From an uncultured Pelagibacteraceae bacterium (GTDB lineage Bacteria > Pseudomonadota > Alphaproteobacteria > Pelagibacterales > Pelagibacteraceae), in contig CACFZE010000010.1 in assembly GCA_902570695.1 (NCBI GenBank), positions 1 through 51,868 on the forward strand: a stretch of 51,868 nucleotides of DNA, given 5' to 3'. The stretch's first letter is position 1. Each line of letters starts with the position of its first letter. Under the pieces are notes generated by a model. It saw only the letters and a program-made list of their open reading frames with translations. It searched no databases and was not told the origin of the DNA. Positions 29,542-38,449 of the stretch are shown here, piece after piece. Made by a program: the position numbers and the translations under genes.

Positions 29542-30749
29542 TTTCACAACTAGAAAAAGAGATTATATTTAGATTTTTAAAAGCTAGAAAAAAAGACGGC
29601 TTTTTAAATGTAATCTCTATCTTTTCCTTTATTGGTATTGGTTTAGGAGTAGCTGTACTAATAATTGTTATGTCAGTAATGAATGGTTTTAGATCAGAGT
29701 TAATAAATAAAATTGTAGGTTTTAATGCCCATGCTGTTGTTAAACCTTACGACAAGCCTTTAGTTTTTATGGATGATAAAGTCTTTGCAAATGGTATAGT
29801 TTCAAATGATGGAGAAGCAGTAATTCTTTCAAATATTAATACAAAAGGAGTACTTCTAAAAGGATATTTGAAAAATGATTTTAAGACACTAGAAATATCA
29901 AATAATCAAAAATATTTTGGGTCTACAGATTTAAAAAATAATTCAATATCAATTGGAAAAGATTTAAGCTTTTTACTTAATATAGATATTGGTGATCAAA
30001 TAACAATAATGTCACCATCTGGTGTTCAAACAATTGTTGGGTCTTTTCCTAGACAAGATAAATTTGAAGTAATTTCAATATTTGACAGCGGAATTGGCGA
30101 ATTTAATGAGAATGTAGCATTTATTAATCTTAATACATTAGAAAATTTTTTTGATAAAAATAAAGATAAAAGATTTACAGAGTACTATTTTAAAGATCCA
30201 AAAAATATTGAATATCATAAAAAAATTTTATCAGATTTATTTCCTGGTGCATATGTTTACACATGGGCAGATTTAAACGAGTCATTATTTTCGGCTTTAA
30301 AAGTTGAAAGAAATGTGATGTTTATAATTTTATCTTTAATAATAATTGTTGCTGCATTTAACATTATTTCTGGCTTAACTATATTGGTTAAAAATAAAAC
30401 CAGAGATATAGGAATTTTAAAATCTATTGGAGTAACAAATACATCAATTAAAAAAATTTTCTTTTTTGTTGGATTTATTATTGGTACTTCAGCTACTTTA
30501 TTTGGTATTTTACTCGGAACTTTATTTTCATACTATATTGAAGATATTAGAAAATTTATCTCTAACACTTTTGATATAATGTTATTTCCAGAAGAAATTT
30601 ATTTTTTAAGTACTCTTCCATCAGAAGTAAATGTAAATTCAATTATCTTAATTACATTATGTTCAATAATAACAACCTCTATTGTATCAATTTATCCAGC
30701 ATCTAGAGCAGCAAAATTAGATACAATACAAACTTTAAAATATGAATAA
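29538..30749 (+). CDS. lolC: Lipoprotein-releasing ABC transporter permease (LolC/LolE family)
   Basis: The start is TTG at 29538, overlapping the proS stop. The 403-residue protein has an N-terminal helix (about 22-45, IGIGLGVAVLIIVMSVMNGFR), a large periplasmic domain and three C-terminal helices, the MacB/FtsX-type layout. The NGFR segment after helix 1 is typical of LolC/E. It extracts lipoproteins from the inner membrane for delivery to LolA. Only one permease gene is present, so it probably acts as a homodimer (sometimes called LolF). Confidence 0.9.
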   Translation: MISQLEKEIIFRFLKARKKDGFLNVISIFSFIGIGLGVAVLIIVMSVMNGFRSELINKIVGFNAHAVVKPYDKPLVFMDDKVFANGIVSNDGEAVILSNINTKGVLLKGYLKNDFKTLEISNNQKYFGSTDLKNNSISIGKDLSFLLNIDIGDQITIMSPSGVQTIVGSFPRQDKFEVISIFDSGIGEFNENVAFINLNTLENFFDKNKDKRFTEYYFKDPKNIEYHKKILSDLFPGAYVYTWADLNESLFSALKVERNVMFIILSLIIIVAAFNIISGLTILVKNKTRDIGILKSIGVTNTSIKKIFFFVGFIIGTSATLFGILLGTLFSYYIEDIRKFISNTFDIMLFPEEIYFLSTLPSEVNVNSIILITLCSIITTSIVSIYPASRAAKLDTIQTLKYE

Positions 30750-31428
30750 TTTCTTAAAATTAAATAATATATCAAAGAAGTATGAAAAAAATAAATCTGT
30801 TAAAGTTTTAAACAATATAAATTTTAAATTTGAGGCAGGTAAAGTATATTCAATTATAGGACCTTCAGGATCTGGTAAATCAACATTATTAAATTTATTG
30901 TCATTGACTGACATTCCTTCATCAGGTTTTATTGAATTTAATCAAAAGAAAATTGATACATATAGCTCAATTGAGAATGATTGTGTAAGATCAAAAAATA
31001 TAGGTATAATCTATCAAGACAAAAATTTATTGCCCGATTTTACAGCTCTTGAAAATGTATTACTTCCAAATTTGTTAATTTCTAATAGTAAATCGAAATC
31101 AACAGAATTAGCAAAAAAATTGATAAAAAAATTTGATTTAAACTCAAGATTAAATCATTATCCATCAGAGCTTTCGGGTGGGGAAAATCAGAGAGTAGCA
31201 ATTGCTAGAGCTTTAATAAATGAGCCAAATATTATTCTAGCTGATGAACCTACAGGTAGTTTAGATTTTGATAATGCTAAACAAATATTTAAAATTCTTT
31301 TTAATTTAAAAGAAAAAAATAGAATTATAATTTTTGCAACCCACAATAGATATTTTGCAAATATGGCAGATTGTAAAATTAAAATGATTGGTGGTAAGAT
31401 AAGCATCACCAATGAAAGAATCAGTTAA
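30742..31428 (+). CDS. lolD: Lipoprotein-releasing ABC transporter ATPase
   Basis: The 228-residue ABC protein has Walker A GPSGSGKST (40-48), a Q-loop (IYQDKNLLPDF), the signature LSGGENQRVAIARAL, Walker B IILADEPTGSLD and a final switch histidine in FATHNRYF. It powers the permease encoded just upstream, with which it overlaps by 8 bases. The ends overlap dnaE by 17 bases. Confidence 0.93.
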   Translation: MNNFLKLNNISKKYEKNKSVKVLNNINFKFEAGKVYSIIGPSGSGKSTLLNLLSLTDIPSSGFIEFNQKKIDTYSSIENDCVRSKNIGIIYQDKNLLPDFTALENVLLPNLLISNSKSKSTELAKKLIKKFDLNSRLNHYPSELSGGENQRVAIARALINEPNIILADEPTGSLDFDNAKQIFKILFNLKEKNRIIIFATHNRYFANMADCKIKMIGGKISITNERIS

Positions 31429-34400
31429 TAAAACATTCAATCAATTTAAAATACATACTCAATATTCTATTTGTGAAGGAGCTGTAAAAATTGATCAATT
31501 AAAAGAATTCTGTAAAAAAAATAAAATAAAATCTATAGGTTTATCAGATACTTACAACTTGTCTGGTGCGTTAGAATTTTCAGAAAGTTTATCATTAGTA
31601 GGTACGCAGCCTATTATTGGAACACAGATTTTATTTAAGTATAAAGAATTTAGAGGACTAATACCTATAATAGCTAAAAATTATGTTGGATATAAAAATA
31701 TTATAAAACTATCATCAAAATCTTATTTAGAAAATTCAGAGATCGCTTCCCCACATTGTGAAATAGATGATTTATTAAACAACTCAGACGGTATTATAGT
31801 TTTAACGGGATCAATTAGATGCTTATTTGGTTCACTTTTTAACAAAGGTTTGTTTAATGAAATAGAAGAATTATTAATTAAGTTAAAAGAAAAATTTGAA
31901 GACAACTTCTACATAGAAATTCAAAGACATAATGATATTAACGAAAAAGACTTCGAAAATTTTAATCTTAAAATTTCAGAAAAGTTAGGACTTCCAATTA
32001 TTGCTTCGAATGAAGTTTATTATTTAGATAAAGATATGTTCGAGGCGCATGATGCATTAATGTGTATTGGTGAAAAAACTTATGTGAATGATTCAAATAG
32101 AATAAAACTTACTAATCAACACTATTTTAAATCATCTGAAGAGATGATTGAGCTTTTTAGAGATTTACCTGAGGCATTAGAAAATAATTTTAATTTACCA
32201 TATAGGTGTTCTTTTAAACCAAATTTTTCTAAGCCTATTTTGCCAAGTATTTCTTCGTCTAAAAATAATCCAAATGATATGTTGAGACATTTGTCTGTTG
32301 AAGGACTTAAAGAAAAATTTAAATTAGTTTTTGATAAGGATTCTTCATTTATTGAGAGTGATGAAAAATATCTAGATTATAAAAAAAGACTAGATCATGA
32401 AATACAAATAATAATTGAAATGAATTATTCTGGATATTTTTTGATTGTTTCAGATTATATTAAGTGGGCTAAACAGAATAAAATACCTGTTGGACCTGGC
32501 AGAGGATCTGGTGCAGGTTCTTTAGTCGCCTGGTGTTTATCTATAACAGACATCGATCCAATAAAATTCAATCTTATTTTCGAAAGATTTTTAAATCCTG
32601 ACAGAATTTCGATGCCTGATTTTGACATAGATTTTTGTGAGGAAAAAAGAGATTTAGTTTTCGAATATTTAGCGACAAAATATAGAGATAGTGTAGCTCA
32701 TATTATTACTTTTGGTAAACTTAAGGCAAGAATGGTAATTAGAGATGTTGGTAGAGTTTTAGGTTTACCATATGGCTTTATCGATAGTATATGTAAAATG
32801 ATACCTTTTGATCCATCTAGACCCATGTCTTTGAGTGAATGCATTAATGTTGAACCCAGATTACAGAAATTAATAAAGGAAGATAAGAGAGTAGATCGTT
32901 TAGTAAATTTATCTCTCAAATTAGAGGGTTTAAATCGTAATGTTGCTACTCATGCAGCTGGAGTTGTTATTGCTGATAAAAAATTGACAGAAGCTATTCC
33001 TTTATACAAAGATAATTCAGCAGATCTACTATTGCCCTCAACTCAATTTGATATGTACTCAGCAGAAAATGCGGGACTTATAAAATTTGATTTTTTGGGT
33101 TTAAAGACACTTACAGTTATTGATAAAGCACAAAAACTGATCAATGAAAATAATCCAAAATTTAAGGTTGAAAAAATTAATTACGAAGATCAAAAAGTAT
33201 ATGAACTATTATCGAGCGGTAAAACGGTAGGACTTTTTCAACTTGAAAGTTCTGGAATGAAAGATGCACTTATTAATATGAGACCGAACAGGTTGGAGGA
33301 TATAATTGCGTTAGTAGCATTGTATAGGCCTGGACCAATGAGCAATATCCCAATATATAATGAGTGTAAGCATGGTAAAAGAGAACCAGATTATCTTCAC
33401 CCAAAATTAGAACAAATTTTAAAACCGACCTATGGAGTAATAATTTATCAAGAACAAGTTATGCAGATAGCTCAAGTGCTCTCAGGATTTACAGCAGGAG
33501 AAGCCGATATATTAAGAAGAGCAATGGGAAAGAAAAAAAGAGCAGAATTAGAAAAACAAAAAAATAGATTTGTTGAAGGTGCGTATAAAAATGGAATTAG
33601 TAAAGATATAGCTGCAGGTATCTTTTTAAAAATTGAACCATTTGCCGAATATGGCTTTAATAAAAGTCATGCTGCAGCTTATGCTGTAATAGCTTATCAA
33701 ACTGCTTTTCTTAAAACATATTACCCACATGAATTTTTTGTCGCTTCAATGTCTATGGAATTATCTAATCAGAAGAAATTGAGTGAATTCTACGAGGAAT
33801 TGAAAAGATTAAATATACCAATAATAAGACCAGATATAAATAAATCGTTTGCCAATTTTTCATCCGATGGAACAAATTTCTATTATGCTTTAGGAGCAAT
33901 AAAAAATGTAGGCTACGATGCAATTTCTAATGTTATAAAAGAAAGGTCGAACAATGGAGAATTCAAAAATTTATCTGATTTTATAAATAGAATTAATCCT
34001 AAAGATATAAATAAATTACAATTAGAAGGCCTAGTTCAAGCTGGTGCTTTTGATAATTTATGTAGCAATAGACAATCCTTACATAAAACAATTCCAAATA
34101 TAATTTTAAAATCAAAAAACATACATGAAAATATTTCTATTAATCAAAAAAATTTATTTGACAAAGAAGAATCTGAAGAAATCAATTTTTTAGAAAATAT
34201 CAAAGATTGGGATTTTGATATTAAGTTAAAAAAAGAGTTTGAAACATTAGGATTTTATGTTTCTGATCATCCACTTAACCAATTTAAGTCGATATTTAAA
34301 CAATATAATATTTTAAGCTATGAGAATTTCGAAATGACAAAAGAAATATTAAGCTCAAATATTGCTTGTACAGTTCTTAAAATTCAAGAAAAAAAAACGC

Positions 34401-34822
34401 AAAAAGGTAATTCTTATGCCATTGTGAAATTTTCTGACTTAAATAACGTTTTCGAACTATTTATATTTTCAGATGTTTTCGAAGATAATAGAGAAGTATT
34501 GATTGAGGGGAATTCATTAATGATTACATTAATAAAAAACTATACGGATGAAAACAAAATTCAAACTAGAATTAATGTAAAAAAAATTGTTTCCTTAAAA
34601 GAGATTGTAAATAAACCAATAAAGAATATAACGCTTTCATTTAAAGACATTAATCAACTTTATAAATTGAAAGAACTTAGTCAAATAGACGCCGAAACTG
34701 AAATAAAATTGGTTGTCGATAATAAAGGAGATATACTAACTTTTAGATTAAAAGATAAAAGAAAACTTAATCATAATCTAATAAATTCATTAAATTTAAA
34801 AGAAAATGTTATTAGAGATTAA
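31412..34822 (+). CDS. dnaE: DNA polymerase III subunit alpha
   Basis: The 1136-residue replicative polymerase starts inside the lolD end. The N-terminal PHP domain begins with KIHTQYSICEGA (about 13-24). The palm shows GPGRGSGAGSLVAW and the catalytic acidic motif PDFDIDFC at residues 402-409. NKSHAAAYAVIAYQTAFLKTYYP lies in the fingers, followed by a helix-hairpin-helix region and an OB-fold near the C terminus (IACTVLKIQEKKTQKGN). It copies the chromosome as part of the holoenzyme. Length is normal for DnaE1. Confidence 0.97.
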   Translation: MKESVNKTFNQFKIHTQYSICEGAVKIDQLKEFCKKNKIKSIGLSDTYNLSGALEFSESLSLVGTQPIIGTQILFKYKEFRGLIPIIAKNYVGYKNIIKLSSKSYLENSEIASPHCEIDDLLNNSDGIIVLTGSIRCLFGSLFNKGLFNEIEELLIKLKEKFEDNFYIEIQRHNDINEKDFENFNLKISEKLGLPIIASNEVYYLDKDMFEAHDALMCIGEKTYVNDSNRIKLTNQHYFKSSEEMIELFRDLPEALENNFNLPYRCSFKPNFSKPILPSISSSKNNPNDMLRHLSVEGLKEKFKLVFDKDSSFIESDEKYLDYKKRLDHEIQIIIEMNYSGYFLIVSDYIKWAKQNKIPVGPGRGSGAGSLVAWCLSITDIDPIKFNLIFERFLNPDRISMPDFDIDFCEEKRDLVFEYLATKYRDSVAHIITFGKLKARMVIRDVGRVLGLPYGFIDSICKMIPFDPSRPMSLSECINVEPRLQKLIKEDKRVDRLVNLSLKLEGLNRNVATHAAGVVIADKKLTEAIPLYKDNSADLLLPSTQFDMYSAENAGLIKFDFLGLKTLTVIDKAQKLINENNPKFKVEKINYEDQKVYELLSSGKTVGLFQLESSGMKDALINMRPNRLEDIIALVALYRPGPMSNIPIYNECKHGKREPDYLHPKLEQILKPTYGVIIYQEQVMQIAQVLSGFTAGEADILRRAMGKKKRAELEKQKNRFVEGAYKNGISKDIAAGIFLKIEPFAEYGFNKSHAAAYAVIAYQTAFLKTYYPHEFFVASMSMELSNQKKLSEFYEELKRLNIPIIRPDINKSFANFSSDGTNFYYALGAIKNVGYDAISNVIKERSNNGEFKNLSDFINRINPKDINKLQLEGLVQAGAFDNLCSNRQSLHKTIPNIILKSKNIHENISINQKNLFDKEESEEINFLENIKDWDFDIKLKKEFETLGFYVSDHPLNQFKSIFKQYNILSYENFEMTKEILSSNIACTVLKIQEKKTQKGNSYAIVKFSDLNNVFELFIFSDVFEDNREVLIEGNSLMITLIKNYTDENKIQTRINVKKIVSLKEIVNKPIKNITLSFKDINQLYKLKELSQIDAETEIKLVVDNKGDILTFRLKDKRKLNHNLINSLNLKENVIRD

Positions 34823-34829
34823 AAAAAGG

Positions 34830-34857
34830 TTGAATTTTTTGTAATTAATTGTATCAA
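34830..34857 (+). promoter_or_regulatory. Possible promoter for rpsB-tsf-frr operon
   Basis: TTGAAT (34830-34835) and TATCAA (34852-34857) are spaced by 16 bases. A start near 34864 would give an rpsB leader of about 80 nt containing the foldable element downstream. Both boxes are imperfect in an AT-rich background, so this is tentative. Confidence 0.35.
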
Positions 34858-34895
34858 TTCTCAAAATTAACACGCACACAATCATTGGTTTTATA

Positions 34896-34944
34896 CCTCC
34901 GGTCCCATTAGGGCATGTATTGTGGTGGCATAACCGGGAAAAAT
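34896..34944 (+). promoter_or_regulatory. Structured rpsB mRNA leader, candidate S2 autoregulation site
   Basis: This GC-richer stretch stands out in AT-rich DNA. CCGGT (34899-34903) pairs with ACCGG (34933-34937), extendable by a U-G pair, enclosing a small hairpin CCC-ATTA-GGG (34904-34913) and a G-rich segment. The 3' strand of the closing stem runs into the likely Shine-Dalgarno GGGA, about 7 bases before the rpsB ATG, so folding could hide the ribosome site. rpsB leaders bound by ribosomal protein S2 are known in other proteobacteria, which supports this reading; the pairing was done by eye. Confidence 0.55.
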
Positions 34945-35712
34945 ATGAAAATACCTAAAATTACAATAGAACAATTATTAGAAGCCGGAGTTCATCTTGG
35001 TCACAAAACATTAAGATGGAATCCAAAAATGAAAAAATATATTTTTGGGAAAAGAGACTCAATTCATATAATTGATCTTACCCAAACTTTAGAATTAACA
35101 ACTATCGCTTTAGAGAAAGTGCATAACACTATTTCTTCAGGAGGAAAAATATTATTTATTTCCACAAAAAAACAAGCTTCTGAAGCCGTTGCACAATTAG
35201 CTAAAGATACAGATCAATATTTTGTAAATTACAGATGGCTTGGAGGCATGTTAACAAACTGGGGTACTATTTCTAATTCGATTAAAAAACTTAACAAAAT
35301 AAATTCTGATCTATCTGCTGAAAATAGAGGTTTTACTAAAAAGGAATTGTTAAAAATGAGTGGTCAAAGAGATAAATTGCACAGATCTTTAGATGGTATA
35401 ATGGATATGAAAAAAATCCCAGATTTAGTTTTTATAATTGATACTAATTATGAATCTTTAGCGATAAAAGAATCTATAAAATTGGGCATACCAATAATTG
35501 CTATATTAGATACAAACTCTAATCCAGAAGGTATTGATTTTCCTATCCCTGGTAATGATGATGCTAGAAGAGCTATAGATCTATACTGTAATTTAATGAA
35601 AGATACAATTAAAGATGCAAATCTGAAAATTAATGTTCTCGAAAAAGAGACGAATAAAATTGAAATTAAAGTTGATAAAAATATTAAAAAAACAGACCAA
35701 AAATTAAATTAA
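34945..35712 (+). CDS. rpsB: 30S ribosomal protein S2
   Basis: The ATG at 34945 (MKIPKITIEQLLEAGVHLGH) is the family N terminus and gives 255 residues. An in-frame ATG at 34915 lies inside the leader structure and is rejected. Signatures include FVNYRWLGGMLTNW and DLVFIIDTNYESLAIKESIK, then GIPIIAILDTNSNPEGIDFP (near residues 184-203). It is an assembly protein of the small subunit. It heads an rpsB-tsf-frr cluster. Confidence 0.97.
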   Translation: MKIPKITIEQLLEAGVHLGHKTLRWNPKMKKYIFGKRDSIHIIDLTQTLELTTIALEKVHNTISSGGKILFISTKKQASEAVAQLAKDTDQYFVNYRWLGGMLTNWGTISNSIKKLNKINSDLSAENRGFTKKELLKMSGQRDKLHRSLDGIMDMKKIPDLVFIIDTNYESLAIKESIKLGIPIIAILDTNSNPEGIDFPIPGNDDARRAIDLYCNLMKDTIKDANLKINVLEKETNKIEIKVDKNIKKTDQKLN

Positions 35713-35735
35713 AATAATTCAAATATAATAAATTA

Positions 35736-36587
35736 ATGAGTGATATTGAAAAAGTTAAGCAATTAAGGCAATCAACAGGTGCTGGTTTTAAAGATTGTAA
35801 TGCAGCCTTAAAAGAATCAAATGGTGATACTAATAAAGCAGCTGAAATTTTAAGAGTAAAAGGAATAGCTAAGGCATCAAAAAAAATGACTCGTGATGCT
35901 AAAGAAGGAGTCATTGTTATAAGTGGAGACAATAAAAAAACATCTTTAATTGAAATAAATTGTGAGACAGATTTTGTAGCAAAAAATGACGATTTTATAA
36001 TTTTTGCTAAAGAGTTAAGTGAAATAAATAATAATTGTTCATCAGAAATAGAAAAATTAAAAAAATCCTTAATGAAAAATGGCAAAACTGTTGATGAAAA
36101 TATAGTAGCTTTAATCGCAAAAATTGGTGAAAAAATAACTATTGGTAAAGCAAAAACTATTTATAATGAAAATTGCTTTAATTTTGTATATCAACATTCA
36201 GTAATAAAAGATAATGTATCTAAACTAGGTGTAATTGTCTCTTTAGAGACTGAAGAGAATAACGAAAAAACCAAACTATTTGGAAAGCAATTATCAATGC
36301 ATATTGCAGCTTCAAATCCAATAGCATTAAATTCTGATAATATTCAAAAAGATATATTAGATAAGGAAAGTGAACTTATTACTGAAGAGCTTAAAAATTC
36401 AGGCAAATCAGAGGAAATTACAAAAAAAATAAGTATTGGTAAATTGAACAAGTTTAAGGAAGAAAATAGCTTAATGACACAATACTGGGTTATGGAACCT
36501 AAGAAAAAAGTTAAGGACATACTTTCAGAAATTAACATGCCAAATTTAAAAATTAAAGAATTTACAAGAATAAAAATTGGTGATTGA
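35736..36587 (+). CDS. tsf: Elongation factor Ts
   Basis: The 283-residue nucleotide exchange factor for EF-Tu starts with a UBA-like domain ([20 protein letters not shown]) and contains the TDFVAKN core motif ([12 protein letters not shown]). It is in its normal place after rpsB. Its TGA overlaps the frr ATG by one base, with no pyrH gene between them. Confidence 0.96.
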   Translation: MSDIEKVKQLRQSTGAGFKDCNAALKESNGDTNKAAEILRVKGIAKASKKMTRDAKEGVIVISGDNKKTSLIEINCETDFVAKNDDFIIFAKELSEINNNCSSEIEKLKKSLMKNGKTVDENIVALIAKIGEKITIGKAKTIYNENCFNFVYQHSVIKDNVSKLGVIVSLETEENNEKTKLFGKQLSMHIAASNPIALNSDNIQKDILDKESELITEELKNSGKSEEITKKISIGKLNKFKEENSLMTQYWVMEPKKKVKDILSEINMPNLKIKEFTRIKIGD

Positions 36588-37138
36588 TGTTTGATCAAAA
36601 TATTTATAAATCTAAAATGATAAAAACAATTGATGTTTTTTCAAAAGAATTAAATTCTTTGAGAACAGGAAGAGCTAATTCAAGCATGTTAGATTTAATA
36701 AAGGTAGATGTTTATGGACAAAAATTGCCCATAAATCAACTTGGTACAGTTACAACACCTGAACCAAGGATGATAAATATTCAAGTTTGGGACTTAAATA
36801 ATGTCTCATTAGTCGATTCTGCTATTAAAAAATCTGAATTGGGTTTAAATCCACAAATCGATGGTCAATTAGTCAGATTGCCTATACCAGACTTAAGTGA
36901 AGAGAGAAGATTTGAAATGAAAAAAATTGTAAAATCTACAGGAGAGAAGTGCAAAATATCAATAAGAAACATAAGACGTGAAGCAAACGATGAATTAAAA
37001 AAATTGCTTAAATCAAAAGAAATATCAGAAGATGAAGAAAATAAATATGAGAAAATAATTCAAGATTATACCGATAATAATATAAAAGTTATCGAAGAAA
37101 AAGTAATTAATAAAGAAAAAGAAATAATGACGATATGA
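36587..37138 (+). CDS. frr: Ribosome recycling factor
   Basis: The ATG at 36587 overlaps the tsf stop; a TTG one codon earlier is possible but unnecessary. The 183-residue protein has the signatures LRTGRANSSMLDLIKVDVYG and a C-terminal RNIRREANDELKK helix. With EF-G it splits post-termination ribosomes. It overlaps uppS by 4 bases. Confidence 0.96.
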   Translation: MFDQNIYKSKMIKTIDVFSKELNSLRTGRANSSMLDLIKVDVYGQKLPINQLGTVTTPEPRMINIQVWDLNNVSLVDSAIKKSELGLNPQIDGQLVRLPIPDLSEERRFEMKKIVKSTGEKCKISIRNIRREANDELKKLLKSKEISEDEENKYEKIIQDYTDNNIKVIEEKVINKEKEIMTI

Positions 37139-37818
37139 ATTCTCCAAAACATGTAGCCATAATTATGGATGGCAATGGAAGATGGGGTATAAAAAAAAGA
37201 AATTCTAGAAATTATGGTCATAAAAAAGGTTTAAAAACTGTCGAAAAAATTATCAACGCAGCAATAAAAAAAAAAATTAAGTATTTAACACTCTTCGTTT
37301 TTTCAACTGAAAATTGGAAGAGACCAATAAAAGAAGTTAAATACCTTCAATCACTTCTAAGTGAATTTGTAGATAGAGAAATAAAAAATCTTATTGAAAA
37401 AAAAATAAAGATTAAAATAATTGGTAAAATAAAACCATTTCCAAAGAATCTTAAATATAAATTAAATAATGTAGAAAAATTGACTAAATTTAATGATGTA
37501 ATTCAGATAAATATGGCTTTAAATTATGGATCAAGACAAGAAATAATTGAGTCTGTTAAAAAAATAAAAAAGAATAATTTAAAAGTCAATGTAAAAAATA
37601 TTGATAAATATTTATATACTAACAATATACCTGAACCTGAAATTTTAATTAGAACTGGAAATACTAGAAGAATAAGTAATTTCTTGCTTTGGCAATTAAT
37701 TTATACTGAAATTTTCTTTGAAAAAAAAATGTGGCCAGATTTTTCCACTGAAGATTTTTATAGAATTTTAAAAAAATTTAAAGATATAAGAAGAAACTTT
37801 GGTGGTTTAAATGACTGA
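37135..37818 (+). CDS. uppS: Undecaprenyl diphosphate synthase
   Basis: The 227-residue cis-prenyltransferase has the catalytic MDGNGRW motif (11-17, Asp12), an HKKGL segment, and the C-terminal RTGNTRRISNFLLWQ and YTEIFF motifs. It makes the C55 lipid carrier for peptidoglycan and other envelope glycans. It contains an 11-A tract (37266-37276) that encodes lysines in frame. The protein is slightly short and very Lys/Ile/Asn-rich. Confidence 0.94.
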   Translation: MNSPKHVAIIMDGNGRWGIKKRNSRNYGHKKGLKTVEKIINAAIKKKIKYLTLFVFSTENWKRPIKEVKYLQSLLSEFVDREIKNLIEKKIKIKIIGKIKPFPKNLKYKLNNVEKLTKFNDVIQINMALNYGSRQEIIESVKKIKKNNLKVNVKNIDKYLYTNNIPEPEILIRTGNTRRISNFLLWQLIYTEIFFEKKMWPDFSTEDFYRILKKFKDIRRNFGGLND

Positions 37819-38449
37819 GTTAAAAAAAAGAATTCAAACCTCAATAATATTATTTGTTATATTAATATTAGCTCTTAAATACCAATTTATACTATCACTA
37901 ACGTTAATTTTAATATTTCATCAAATTTTATTTGAATTTCAATTAATATTAAAAAAAATATATAAAAAATTAGAAATATATATCATTTTAACAGTTTTCA
38001 CATTCTACTTATCTTTTTTTATTTTACTGATATGGAATAATTTATACATAGGCAATAGTTACAATAAGATTTTACTACTATTTATAATTTCGATCTGTGT
38101 ATTTACTGATATTGGTGGATATGTTTTTGGAAAAATTTTTAAAGGAAAAAAGTTAACAAAAATAAGTCCAAAAAAAACCTACTCTGGTATGATTGGTTCT
38201 TATCTGATGCCATTAATAATTAATACAATTATATTTAAAAAATATTTAGCTTTAGATACTATAATTATTTCAATCATAATAATTTCAACAGTATCACAGC
38301 TAGGAGATTTATTTATTTCTTATTTAAAACGTAAATCAAAAATTAAAGATACAGATAAAATTTTACCAGGTCACGGTGGTTTATTAGATCGATTTGATGG
38401 TATTATTTTTGCACTTCCTTTAGGGTTATTTCTATTAAAGGTTATATGA
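37811..38449 (+). CDS. cdsA: Phosphatidate cytidylyltransferase (CDP-diglyceride synthase), short form
   Basis: The 212-residue membrane protein is shorter than the usual 260-285. The family signature near the C terminus is intact (LKRKSKIKDTDKILPGHGG, then LLDRFDG). About six hydrophobic segments are seen; the shortening is at the N-terminal membrane region. It converts phosphatidic acid and CTP to CDP-diacylglycerol at the inner membrane. It overlaps uppS by 8 bases and dxr by 4. Confidence 0.9.
   Translation: MTELKKRIQTSIILFVILILALKYQFILSLTLILIFHQILFEFQLILKKIYKKLEIYIILTVFTFYLSFFILLIWNNLYIGNSYNKILLLFIISICVFTDIGGYVFGKIFKGKKLTKISPKKTYSGMIGSYLMPLIINTIIFKKYLALDTIIISIIIISTVSQLGDLFISYLKRKSKIKDTDKILPGHGGLLDRFDGIIFALPLGLFLLKVI

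Noticed and set aside
34915..34944. ATG at 34915 extending rpsB by 10 residues
   Set aside because: It sits in the G-rich leader structure; MKIPKITIEQLLEAGVHLGH at 34945 is the conserved S2 start and has a GGGA site before it.
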